This document shows positions 1 through 9,133 of a stretch of DNA of 64,000 bases, piece by piece. The notes under the pieces are model-generated. The model ran no database searches, was not told where the DNA came from, and was given only the letters and a program-made list of their open reading frames with translations. How positions within the stretch are numbered: the first letter of the stretch is position 1; the number at the start of each line of letters is the position of its first letter. Made by a program: the position numbers and the translations under genes. The stretch comes from Phycisphaerales bacterium (GTDB lineage Bacteria; Planctomycetota; Phycisphaerae; Phycisphaerales; SM1A02): the NCBI GenBank assembly GCA_030748575.1, contig JASMLR010000003.1, positions 124,001 to 188,000 on the forward strand, in the 5' to 3' direction.

Positions 1-2
1 TC

Positions 3-902
3 GACCCGAAGACGGACCTGATTGACCATCTGGGCGATGCCATGGTTCTGTACCGATCCAACGCGACTGGCGGCGGCGGACTCATGAGCGGCGTGATGGG
101 CCTGAAACTCTCCAACGCGGACGCCATGGCGACCAGTCTGGGTGCGCTCGCTACAAGAATCAACGCCATGGCCGCGCCCATGAGTCAGGGCTATGTGCAA
201 CTGTCCACTTGGGCCGAGCCGGACTGCGGTGAGGTCATTTCGCTGTTGTTCCCCGGGGTTCCCGTTCCTTTCGAACTGTCCTTTGTTGTCAAGGGAGATT
301 GGCTCCTCGCGGCGTTGACGCCCCAGGCGCTTGTCGCGGCCTGCCGACAGGTCGATGGGACCAGTTCCATCATGGACAACCCACGATTCGCTGCAGCGGT
401 GGGCTCCAAGGCGATCGGCGCCGTGCAGGTCAACTTCACCGACGTGCCTGCCCAGCTTGCTGATGGATACGGCATTGCTGTGGGTCTCATGAATGCGATT
501 TCCAACTACACGACCCCACGAGCCGACGCAGCGTCCGGCGTCAGAATGCTTCTTCCTCCCTATGCCGATCTGAGCAGCGGCGCTCGTCCGTGCGTGGTGA
601 TCGCGGAGGCTGATGGAGACGACCTCATCTACCGCGGAACCGCCGACTCAAGCATGAATGTGCTGGTCACTGGTGCCGCAGCCAATGTGTCCGCCATGAT
701 GCCTCTGGTTGCGGCGATGGCCGCGGGGGTGGCATTGCCGGCGGTCGAGGAGGCACGCGATCGAGCCCGACGGATGGAACGCAAGGCCCGAGAGCACGCC
801 GAAAAGACGGAGCGCAGCCGCGACAAGGAGTCGCATGGGCACGCCGATCACGACCACTATGGTGACGGGAGTCATGAACACAATAGGGAGGGTGGCAAAT
901 GA
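3..902 (+). CDS. Hypothetical protein, 5'-truncated by window edge, His-rich C-terminus
   Basis: Frame is open back to the window start (..DPKTDLIDHLGDAMVLYRS..); C-terminus KESHGHADHDHYGDGSHEHNREGGK; overlaps start of the LemA gene by 4 nt. Confidence 0.7.
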   Translation, partial: DPKTDLIDHLGDAMVLYRSNATGGGGLMSGVMGLKLSNADAMATSLGALATRINAMAAPMSQGYVQLSTWAEPDCGEVISLLFPGVPVPFELSFVVKGDWLLAALTPQALVAACRQVDGTSSIMDNPRFAAAVGSKAIGAVQVNFTDVPAQLADGYGIAVGLMNAISNYTTPRADAASGVRMLLPPYADLSSGARPCVVIAEADGDDLIYRGTADSSMNVLVTGAAANVSAMMPLVAAMAAGVALPAVEEARDRARRMERKAREHAEKTERSRDKESHGHADHDHYGDGSHEHNREGGK

Positions 903-1516
903 CCACACTTGCACTTGGAGGGGTTGCCATTGTCATGATCGTGATCTGCAGCATTCTGCTGCTGTTGGTCGTGATCATCATCGGCATGTACAACGCGCTG
1001 GTCATGTTGCGGAACCGCGTGAAGAACGCGTGGGCGCAGATAGACGTGCAACTCAAGCGTCGATATGACCTCATCCCCAATCTGGTTGAGACTGCCAAGG
1101 GGTACATGAAGCACGAACGCGAGACGCTCGAAGCGGTCACCGTCGCTCGGAATCAGGCGATGGCCGCGGCCAAGGCGGTGGCGTCCAATCCTGCCGACGG
1201 CGGCGCTGTACGTTCGCTTGGCGGCGCGGAAGGATCGTTGCGCAGCGCACTTGGGAATCTCACGGTGGCCATGGAGGCCTACCCGGACCTCAAGGCGAAC
1301 ACGAACATGCTTCAGGTTCAGGAAGAGCTGACCACTACCGAGAACAAGGTGGCGTTTTCGCGGCAGGCGTACAACGACTCCGTCATGGTGTACAACACCA
1401 AGCGGGAGTCCTTCCCGTCAAACATCGTGGCGGGCATGTTTAACTTCTCAGAGGCGTCGTCGTTCGAGATTGAAGATGCGGCTGAGAAGGAAGCGCCCAA
1501 AGTGCAGTTCACCTGA
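899..1516 (+). CDS. lemA: LemA family protein
   Basis: N-terminal TM segment then YNALVMLRNRVKNAWAQIDVQLKRRYDLIPNLVETAKGYMKHERETLEAV, diagnostic LemA motif. Confidence 0.95.
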   Translation: MTTLALGGVAIVMIVICSILLLLVVIIIGMYNALVMLRNRVKNAWAQIDVQLKRRYDLIPNLVETAKGYMKHERETLEAVTVARNQAMAAAKAVASNPADGGAVRSLGGAEGSLRSALGNLTVAMEAYPDLKANTNMLQVQEELTTTENKVAFSRQAYNDSVMVYNTKRESFPSNIVAGMFNFSEASSFEIEDAAEKEAPKVQFT

Positions 1517-1538
1517 TCGCGCCTGAGAGAGATCGACC

Positions 1539-3509
1539 GTGAACTTCTTCGAAGCGCAGGATCGCGCCCACCGCAAGACTGGCATGCTCATCGGGCTGCT
1601 CATCGCCGGCCTCGTGGCGATGACCGTCGGTTTGTACGCCGTCTTTATGCTGTGCCTCGAACTGCTTGGCGTGTGGGAAGAGGCGAAGGAGCAGCGAGCT
1701 GCGGAGCAGGGGCAGCATCTGAATCTCGACGCTGCGGAGCGATTCGCGGTGTCGGAGATCGGAGTCTGGTGGTCACCCCAGGTGCTTGCCGTGACCTTCG
1801 GGGTCATACTTGTTCTCGTCGGCGGGGGGTTCCTGTATCGATACCTGCAACTTCGCCGCGGCGGGGAGGCTGTTGCCGAAATGCTCGGGGGCGTTCGCAT
1901 CGAGCCTGACACGCCGGATGCGGCGCAACGCCGGGCTCTCAATGTCGTTGAGGAAATGGCGATTGCTTCGGGCGTTCCTGTGCCTCCCGTTTTTGAGCTT
2001 CCGGACGACTCGATCAACGCGTTCGCTGCAGGTCACACTGTGGATCAGGCTGCCGTCGGCTTGACACGTGGATGCATCGCACTGCCGCGAGAGGAACTGC
2101 AGGGCGTTGTGGCCCATGAGTTCAGCCACATTTTCAATGGTGACATGCGGCTCAACCTCAGGCTCGTCGCCGTGATCAACGGCGTGATGGTGTTGGGGCT
2201 CGCTGGACTGATCCTTGCGCGGTATGTCGGACTCTCCCTGCTTATGAGCGGAAACCGGAGGGATGACAAGGGGGCGGGCATTGCGGTGGGGGTGGCGCTG
2301 ATGATTCTGGGGTGGCTGGTAGCCGCCATCGGATTCACGGGAACGCTCGTTGCGAGGATCATCCAGGCTGCGGTTTCCAGGCAACGGGAGTTTCTTGCTG
2401 ACGCAAGTGCAGTGCAGTACACCCGCAATCCTTCGGGCATTGGGGGAGCCCTTGCGCGTATCCAGCACGAGTCCAGTGGCTTCAAGGCGTCCGGCGAAGC
2501 GAGCCAGTTCAATCACATGTTCTTTTCTCAGGCGGTTCCGGCGCTCTTTGCAACGCACCCGCCATTGAGTGTTCGAATCGAGCGCATCACGAGCGGCCAG
2601 GGCATCGAGGTTCGACCGGAGCCATCGGCCCCGCCGCCGCCGCCCACGTCTTCACAGGATCGTGCGCAGGTGGGTGCGGCGACCGTGGCCCTGGGCAGGC
2701 TTCAGGCCGCCGTGGCGCACGCTGGGGAACTGACCCAGGCTTCCATGGACTGGACAGGACAGGTGATGGGGGCCATCCCGGAGCCTCTCAGGCAGGCCGC
2801 CCGCGAACCTTCATCGGTTCGAGCGCTCATTGCGGCCATGCTCATGCATGAAGGCGGGACCGACGAGGCCGCGCTGACTCGCCAGCGGCAGGCTGTGGCC
2901 GAACTGCTTCCGCCCGAGGAGGCAAAGCGTACGTCGCTGCTCCTTCCGCTGGCGGCGGCACTACCCACGGTGGCCCGGGTGCCACTCCTGGATCTGACGT
3001 CGGCGGCGGTGCAGTCACTGTCGACGAGCCAGCGGGGCGATCTTGGCCGCCTGATCGACCAACTCGTTGCAGCCGATCAGACCGTCAGCCGGTTTGAGTG
3101 GGTCGTCTCGATGATTGTCGATGCGATGTTGGACCGGGGCGGCGAAGCGAGCCATTCGGCGTCAGCAAAGTTGGAAGCCATGCCTCGCTCTGTCGAGGTC
3201 ATTCTGACCATCATCGCGACCGCCGGCACGGAAGACGGCGGCGATGCCGTCCGCGCTCTGAATCAGGGACTGGTTGCGCTCGAGTGGGACGAAGTTGCGA
3301 AGGGATCGGCCGTCTCTCAGCGGGAGTTGGCGACGGCGGTCCATGAACTTCGAACGCTCCGATTCGCCGAGCGGCGCCGGCTTCTGGAGGTGTCCATGGT
3401 TGTCGTCAACCATGACGGGGAAACGACGATTGAGGAAGCAGAGATGATTCGGGCGATCGCTGAGGTGCTTGCGGTGCCCATGCCCATGGTCGTGCCCACC
3501 ACCAACTGA
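1539..3509 (+). CDS. M48 family zinc metalloprotease (HtpX/Ste24-like) with long C-terminal extension
   Basis: VVAHEFSHIFNGDMRLNLRL (HExxH), multiple TM segments, adjacent to LemA; C-terminal NHDGETTIEEAEMIRAIAEVL resembles a TerB-like tail. Confidence 0.92.
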   Translation: MNFFEAQDRAHRKTGMLIGLLIAGLVAMTVGLYAVFMLCLELLGVWEEAKEQRAAEQGQHLNLDAAERFAVSEIGVWWSPQVLAVTFGVILVLVGGGFLYRYLQLRRGGEAVAEMLGGVRIEPDTPDAAQRRALNVVEEMAIASGVPVPPVFELPDDSINAFAAGHTVDQAAVGLTRGCIALPREELQGVVAHEFSHIFNGDMRLNLRLVAVINGVMVLGLAGLILARYVGLSLLMSGNRRDDKGAGIAVGVALMILGWLVAAIGFTGTLVARIIQAAVSRQREFLADASAVQYTRNPSGIGGALARIQHESSGFKASGEASQFNHMFFSQAVPALFATHPPLSVRIERITSGQGIEVRPEPSAPPPPPTSSQDRAQVGAATVALGRLQAAVAHAGELTQASMDWTGQVMGAIPEPLRQAAREPSSVRALIAAMLMHEGGTDEAALTRQRQAVAELLPPEEAKRTSLLLPLAAALPTVARVPLLDLTSAAVQSLSTSQRGDLGRLIDQLVAADQTVSRFEWVVSMIVDAMLDRGGEASHSASAKLEAMPRSVEVILTIIATAGTEDGGDAVRALNQGLVALEWDEVAKGSAVSQRELATAVHELRTLRFAERRRLLEVSMVVVNHDGETTIEEAEMIRAIAEVLAVPMPMVVPTTN

Positions 3510-3535
3510 CCGCAGCGTCATGGGCCCGGGGGTAA

Positions 3536-4672
3536 TCAGGCCCACGTCAATCCGAGTGGCAACCCGGCGCCAAGATCCTCAGGGGCAGCGTCGGTCACGA
3601 CCACCATGTCCTCCAGTCGCAAGCCACCGATCGCGGGGCCGTAGAGGCCGGGCTCGACTGTGACGACGTCTCCGACGACCAGCGCAGGCCCGCCGCTGTC
3701 AAGGAGTGGGGGCTCGTGCACCGCAAGGCCGACCCCGTGTCCCGTGCCGTGAACCATGGCGATGCGGCCCGGGTCCGCGGCCTCTTCAGGGAGCCCGAGT
3801 TCGTAGCCATGGGCCGTAATGACGTCGGTTGTTGCGCTATGGACTTCCTCGCCCGTGACGCCCGCGCGGGCGCGGGCTTCGCCAGCCTGCTTGGCTTCGA
3901 GCACGGCAGCGTGCATGCGGAGAACCGCCGGGGGCACCTCGCCGTGGACCACGGTTCGTGTGCAGTCGCCGTTGTAGCGGCTCGCCTTGGATCGGGGGAA
4001 GACATCGATGATGACCGGCTCCTCTGTTCGCAGAGCGCCGCGGCCGTGGTCGTGGCAGTCTGCGCCTTGCGGCCCTCCCGCGACGATGCTGGTCGGGTTG
4101 TCATATCCGCGGTCAAGGAGATACCTGTCAATGCAGGTGCGGACCCGCTCGCTTGTCAGCACCTCGTCGTCAACCTGGAGCAGGCCACCTTCTCCGGCCT
4201 CTGCGCCTGCGATCAGTTCACAGGCCACCCTGATGGCGGCCTGGGTGTCCTGTTGGCATGCCCGCAGCGCGTCGATCTCCTCTTCATCCTTGCTTCTGCG
4301 GGCTGCAACGCCCAACTCCGGGTCGTACTCGACGGCAACACCGACTCCCCGCAACGCGTCGACAAACGAGAGGGGGAGCGTGCGGTCGGCCGTGATCGAT
4401 GTCAGTCCTGCGCGGCGGACGGCTTCAGCGGTCGCCTGGGCCGTTGCTGTTTCGCGATCTCCGGACAATCCGCCCTCGGGTGCGAAGTCTGCAGGGCAGG
4501 CGATCCGATCGGCGCGTGCCGAAGTGGCCGCCCGGTTCATTTCAATGTCCCGAATGATGAGCAACCGCTCGGAGCCGGAGTCGATCAGCGCTGCAGGATC
4601 GCCGGCGCTGAACCGGATGGCGTGAAAGAGCGTGTCGTTGGCGGCAGGAATCCCGGCGATGAGCGTCGTCAT
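3536..4672 (-). CDS. M24 family metallopeptidase (Xaa-Pro aminopeptidase-like)
   Basis: IIDVFPRSKASRYNGDCTRTVVHG..MVHGTGHGVGLAVHEPP..VVTVEPGLYGPAIGGLRLEDMVVVTD; start chosen at MTTLIAGIP. Confidence 0.9.
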   Translation of the reverse strand: MTTLIAGIPAANDTLFHAIRFSAGDPAALIDSGSERLLIIRDIEMNRAATSARADRIACPADFAPEGGLSGDRETATAQATAEAVRRAGLTSITADRTLPLSFVDALRGVGVAVEYDPELGVAARRSKDEEEIDALRACQQDTQAAIRVACELIAGAEAGEGGLLQVDDEVLTSERVRTCIDRYLLDRGYDNPTSIVAGGPQGADCHDHGRGALRTEEPVIIDVFPRSKASRYNGDCTRTVVHGEVPPAVLRMHAAVLEAKQAGEARARAGVTGEEVHSATTDVITAHGYELGLPEEAADPGRIAMVHGTGHGVGLAVHEPPLLDSGGPALVVGDVVTVEPGLYGPAIGGLRLEDMVVVTDAAPEDLGAGLPLGLTWA

Positions 4673-4705
4673 GTCGGGAGCGTACCGCTTCGATAGGCTA
4701 GAGGT

Positions 4706-5560
4706 ATGAATATTGGATGGATCGGAGCCGGAGTCATGGGTGAGCCGATGGCCGGGCACCTGCTCGCGGCGGGCCATGACCTCCGGGTGTACTCGCGCAC
4801 GCGTTCCAGAGCATCCCGGCTCCTCGATGCCGGGGCCGTGTGGGCCGATGCTCCGGCCGACGCCGCGTGTGGGGCGGACGTGGTGATCAGCATCGTGGGC
4901 TTCCCCGAGGACGTCGAGGAGGTCCACCTCGGCCGCCGCGGCACGCTTCGGGCGGATGAGCTTCCGAGTGTGATCATCGATATGACGACCAGCCGCCCCA
5001 GCCTCGCGGCGAGGATTGCCGATGAGGCTCGGGCACGCGGCGTGGAGGCGGTCGACGCGCCCGTGAGTGGCGGCGATGTGGGTGCCCGGAACGCCGCGCT
5101 CTCCATCATGGTCGGCGCCGAGCCCAATGTCTTTGATCGCGTGCTGCCCCTCTTCGAACTGCTTGGCCAGACCGTCGTCCTGCAGGGCGGACCGGGCGCG
5201 GGCCAGCACTGCAAGATGGTCAATCAGATCCTCGTCGCGGCGTCGATGATCGGCGCGGTCGAAGGGTTGCGATATGCGGACGCTGCGGGGCTCGACGGCG
5301 CGACCGTGCTTGCCTCAGTCTCCGCGGGGGCCGCCGGATCATGGACCATCACCAATCTTGCGCCCAGAATCCTGAAGGGGGACTTCGCGCCCGGGTTCTT
5401 CGTCGAACACTTCGTCAAGGACCTGCGAATTGCGATGGAGGAAGCCGACGCCATGGGCCTGGATCTTCCCGGGCTCTCGCTTGCCAAGCAAGCATACGAG
5501 CGGCTCTGCGAGGCAGGGCACGGCCAAGCCGGCACCCATGCGTTGGCCGTGGCCTATTGA
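4706..5560 (+). CDS. NAD(P)-dependent oxidoreductase, 3-hydroxyisobutyrate dehydrogenase family
   Basis: MNIGWIGAGVMGEPMAGHLLAAGHDLRVYSRT Rossmann motif; DAPVSGGDVGARNAALSIMVG. Confidence 0.92.
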   Translation: MNIGWIGAGVMGEPMAGHLLAAGHDLRVYSRTRSRASRLLDAGAVWADAPADAACGADVVISIVGFPEDVEEVHLGRRGTLRADELPSVIIDMTTSRPSLAARIADEARARGVEAVDAPVSGGDVGARNAALSIMVGAEPNVFDRVLPLFELLGQTVVLQGGPGAGQHCKMVNQILVAASMIGAVEGLRYADAAGLDGATVLASVSAGAAGSWTITNLAPRILKGDFAPGFFVEHFVKDLRIAMEEADAMGLDLPGLSLAKQAYERLCEAGHGQAGTHALAVAY

Positions 5561-5580
5561 GAGACAACCTCTTGAAAGAC

Positions 5581-5608
5581 AACGGGCCCGCCTTGCGGCG
5601 GGCCCGTT
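5581..5608. terminator. Probable bidirectional terminator hairpin between convergent genes
   Basis: Perfect 12-bp stem AACGGGCCCGCC-TTGC-GGCGGGCCCGTT; only a short T-rich tail (GTCTTTC) on the minus side. Confidence 0.75.
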
Positions 5609-5635
5609 GCGTCATCCACCGTCAGGAGACGGGTG

Positions 5636-8600
5636 TCAGTGCTCCTGGACCTCCGAAGCAGGCTGCCCCATGAACGGGAACATCATGCCGCCTCCGCCAC
5701 CGGCGATATCGTCGGTGTTGTAGAGGTACTGGGCATTGAGTGCTCGATCAATCAGGGAACTTGCTTCCGCAAGGTGCGCCCGCGAGTACGGGTCAATGTC
5801 GGCACCCTTGCGACGCATGGCGCTGTCAATTGATCCCTTGAGTTCACGCAGTTGCATGCGGCTCAGGTTGGTGACCGGAGCGGTATAGAAGCCTCCGCCC
5901 GAGGGCATACTGAGGTCGATGAGCCGCTCAAGATGCGATCGCTGCGCGTTGCGGCGCAGGCTGGAGATGTAGGGAGATCGGGCGTTGTAGGCGCCTTGCG
6001 GCCCTTCGTCCAGCTCGGTCCAGACGGCATCCCGGACCGTCGTGAGAACCTCGGGGACTGTGATCACATCTTCCTCATCCAGAGCGCGGAACTCGTTGTC
6101 ATAGACGCGGTTCAGCGTTGCGGGATTAAGGATGTTGGAAAGCGCCATCGACTGGATGCTGGCGATCTTGTCGTGAACGGGATAGGTCTCGTCCTCGAAG
6201 ATGTATCGCTGGCCGCCATCGTCCCACCACTTGTCCACCGTCATGCGGCGAAGAAGCGAGGGTGAGAGTCCGAAAGCCTCATCCCGCATCGTGTTCTCAA
6301 GCACAAGTTCGAGCGCTCGACGCTGTTGATCGGCTTCGATGGGTGTGATCGGGTCACGATCGCCCTCATCGCCCTTCTTGTCACGGTTGAGATAGCTCCC
6401 GCCGATCCAGTTGGATGCGATGTTCACGGCCCCGAGATGCTTGTACAGAAGCATGTCGTAGGCCTTGCGGGCCTCGGCCCAACTCTCGCCGTCCTCGACC
6501 ATGTCCTCAAGGATGCGTTCCCTGAGATGCTGGGCGAGCCCGATCTGCGAAGCGGCGTAATTGAGCGGATTCTCACCATGGTCGAACCGGCGGGCACGGG
6601 GATCGGGCCCCCACGTGTCCTCGTCGGTCGCATAGATGAGTTGAGGCTCGCCCGCTCGCTTGAGCACCTTCTCCGGCTTCTTGCCGATGTAGCCGTACTC
6701 AATCGCCCACATGTCGTAGGGGCCGATGGTCATCTGGGTCCAGTCGCCCTGGGTGTCACCCAGTTCGTAGTTGATGTTGACGGGGAGGTAGTCCATCACG
6801 GAGCCCGATTGGGACTTGTTCCCAAACTCGTCCGAGTTGATCTCGGCAAGCGTATGGATGGTGCTGCCCTTGAAGTTATGACGAAGCCCGAGGGTATGGC
6901 CGACCTCGTGCATAACGACTTCCTTCAGCAGCGGCCCGATGAACTCTTCGGGCACACCATCGAGGAACTGCTCATCGCCCCGCGTGGTGCTGGTCTCTGA
7001 GGCTGCGGCATCATCGCCGGCATCGTCGTCGTCGCCCTCTTCGGTGGCTTCGTCATCGGCCTCCTCTTCGGCCTCTTCGTCAGACTCGTCCGCGTCCGAA
7101 TCATCGTCTGCGTCACTGTCGTCGCTATCAGACCGCGTGGCCATCAGCGTCATCGACATGCCGCCTTCCGACATGCCGCCAGTCATGGAGCCATCTTCGA
7201 CGGTCAGAATCAGGGGATCTTCGTCGCCCCCATCTTCTGCAGGGTTGAGCGTAAGCCGGCTGTCCGAAGGTGACCAGTCACCCACGAGGTCCACGGTACC
7301 GAACATGCCCATTTCGGCAGAACCCTCGACCGTGTTGTCCTTGGCCAGCGAGAGTTCGAGCGTGAGGTCCATCGCGTGACTCTCGCCGTCCGGTGCGGAC
7401 ATCTCGATGGTTCCGTACCAGGTTCCCGAGATTGGATCGTTCGGGTCGACCATGGCGATGGCCGGCTTGTCCAGATTCATGATGAGGTCCGGGCTGAGCC
7501 GGACCATGGCGACATCCATGGCCTTGCACGCGGCGTGCCGGCAGTTGCCATTCACCTGGCTGACGCGGCCAATCAGCCCGTCGTACTGCTCGTCACCGAT
7601 CAAGTCTGTGGAGACGGTCGGATTTGCAAACCCCGGAAGCGATCCCGAGGCCCGCAGCATGGCTTGCCGCTGGATCTGCTGAATGACATCCGCACGCTCG
7701 GCGCGGCTTGCCAGCAGTACGCGGGGGTGCCATTCGGGATGCGTCTCGAGCCACGCGAGCGACTCGGGGCCCCAGCCCTCCAGGGCCGTTTCGGGGACGA
7801 GGTCCTTCCACGTTCGGGTCCAACCGTTGATGAAGCCCTCGTCCATCACGATGTCAGCGTCGAGGATCTCTCCAGTCTTCGGGTGTACGCGGCTGGGCCC
7901 GATGGCGAAGCCCATGTCGGCATTGGTCCAGAGGAAGAAGTTGTATCGCGCGTCCTCGGGATCCTTCTCCATGTGGGCGCCCGTGTCGGCGTCCTGCTGG
8001 TACACCTCGATGGCGTTGACGATTCCGACGTTCTCGAACGCTTTGTTCCATTCGAGAATGCCGTCGCGGACCCATCGTCGATAGCGGACCGGCGTGGTGT
8101 GCTCGACGTAGAAGACAATGGGCTTCTTCGGCGGGCTCATTTTGAGTTTGGGGTCGGCCTTCTGGACGTTCCACCGGTTGATGTACCGCACCCAGGGATT
8201 CTCCCTGGACGCATCTCCGATGTCACGATGGGCCGTCGTGAAGTAGCCGACGCGTTCGTCGGCCGCCCGCGGCTTGTAGCCGGTGTTCTCGGGAATCTCA
8301 GCGATGGAGTAGGCGAGCGTTCCAAGTCGCCCTCCCCGAAGCGGCATCTGGAAGGCGAGTTCCACATTGTTCGGGAATGACTTGGCCTTTTCGATGGTGG
8401 CGAGGCGCGTGTTGGCGCCGCTCGTGCGACCGCCGAAGAACTTGGACGATTGCTTGACCAGCAGGTCGGTCAGGTCGATGACCGGACCGCCACCGGGCCC
8501 CATGGTCTTGATCGGCACGTCGAGAATGACGCGGTCCGTGAAGACACGCTTGGTGCCGGCTCTGGATTGCTTGTCGCCGGTTGAGCGAACGGCGTAGTTC

Positions 8601-8998
8601 GGCTGAATGAGGGCCAGCCGCTTGCCGAATCGCTTCCACGAGGCGTAGAGGTCGCCAGCCTGCACACCCGCCTGCGGGATGCCGCCGGAGATCGTGTAGG
8701 CGAAGAAGACATTCTGTTTGGCGAAGTTGCGGGGGAGTTCCGCCAGGACGTCGCCGGATTTCTCGTCGACGTACAGCGTGTACATGCCCCGCTTTCCGTC
8801 GGCGGTTGAGACGACCTTTTCGTATGAGTCCTTGACGACCGAGTCGAACTTGGGGAACTCAGACTTGCCGCTCTTGCCGTTGGTGGCGGCGATTCGTGGG
8901 TCGATGCCGTCGTGGGTCGGGCTGATCGAGTCCGAGGCCAGCGCGACCGCGGCGACTCCGAGCCCGCCGATGGCGGTCAGGGTGAGAACTGTTCGCAT
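5636..8998 (-). CDS. Secreted zinc-dependent metalloprotease (DUF5117/DUF4953-like) with internal insertion
   Basis: Signal peptide MRTVLTLTAIGGLGVAAVALA; VVMHEVGHTLGLRHNFKGS extended zinc-binding motif; 1120 aa. Confidence 0.88.
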   Translation of the reverse strand: MRTVLTLTAIGGLGVAAVALASDSISPTHDGIDPRIAATNGKSGKSEFPKFDSVVKDSYEKVVSTADGKRGMYTLYVDEKSGDVLAELPRNFAKQNVFFAYTISGGIPQAGVQAGDLYASWKRFGKRLALIQPNYAVRSTGDKQSRAGTKRVFTDRVILDVPIKTMGPGGGPVIDLTDLLVKQSSKFFGGRTSGANTRLATIEKAKSFPNNVELAFQMPLRGGRLGTLAYSIAEIPENTGYKPRAADERVGYFTTAHRDIGDASRENPWVRYINRWNVQKADPKLKMSPPKKPIVFYVEHTTPVRYRRWVRDGILEWNKAFENVGIVNAIEVYQQDADTGAHMEKDPEDARYNFFLWTNADMGFAIGPSRVHPKTGEILDADIVMDEGFINGWTRTWKDLVPETALEGWGPESLAWLETHPEWHPRVLLASRAERADVIQQIQRQAMLRASGSLPGFANPTVSTDLIGDEQYDGLIGRVSQVNGNCRHAACKAMDVAMVRLSPDLIMNLDKPAIAMVDPNDPISGTWYGTIEMSAPDGESHAMDLTLELSLAKDNTVEGSAEMGMFGTVDLVGDWSPSDSRLTLNPAEDGGDEDPLILTVEDGSMTGGMSEGGMSMTLMATRSDSDDSDADDDSDADESDEEAEEEADDEATEEGDDDDAGDDAAASETSTTRGDEQFLDGVPEEFIGPLLKEVVMHEVGHTLGLRHNFKGSTIHTLAEINSDEFGNKSQSGSVMDYLPVNINYELGDTQGDWTQMTIGPYDMWAIEYGYIGKKPEKVLKRAGEPQLIYATDEDTWGPDPRARRFDHGENPLNYAASQIGLAQHLRERILEDMVEDGESWAEARKAYDMLLYKHLGAVNIASNWIGGSYLNRDKKGDEGDRDPITPIEADQQRRALELVLENTMRDEAFGLSPSLLRRMTVDKWWDDGGQRYIFEDETYPVHDKIASIQSMALSNILNPATLNRVYDNEFRALDEEDVITVPEVLTTVRDAVWTELDEGPQGAYNARSPYISSLRRNAQRSHLERLIDLSMPSGGGFYTAPVTNLSRMQLRELKGSIDSAMRRKGADIDPYSRAHLAEASSLIDRALNAQYLYNTDDIAGGGGGMMFPFMGQPASEVQEH

Positions 8999-9133
8999 GA
9001 TGTATCTCCTGAGGGCAATGGTGGATGAGTCCCCCGATGACTGACAGCAGCAATCCTACCCCCATTCCGGCTCCGCTTCCGGCAAGCCGCCCCACCCGCC
9101 CTGGCGGTACCCCAAGCCCCGCCGCTGGCCGAA

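Noticed and set aside
7376-8380. 334-aa plus-strand ORF antisense to the metalloprotease
   Set aside because: Shadow ORF; the opposite strand has clear protease motifs.
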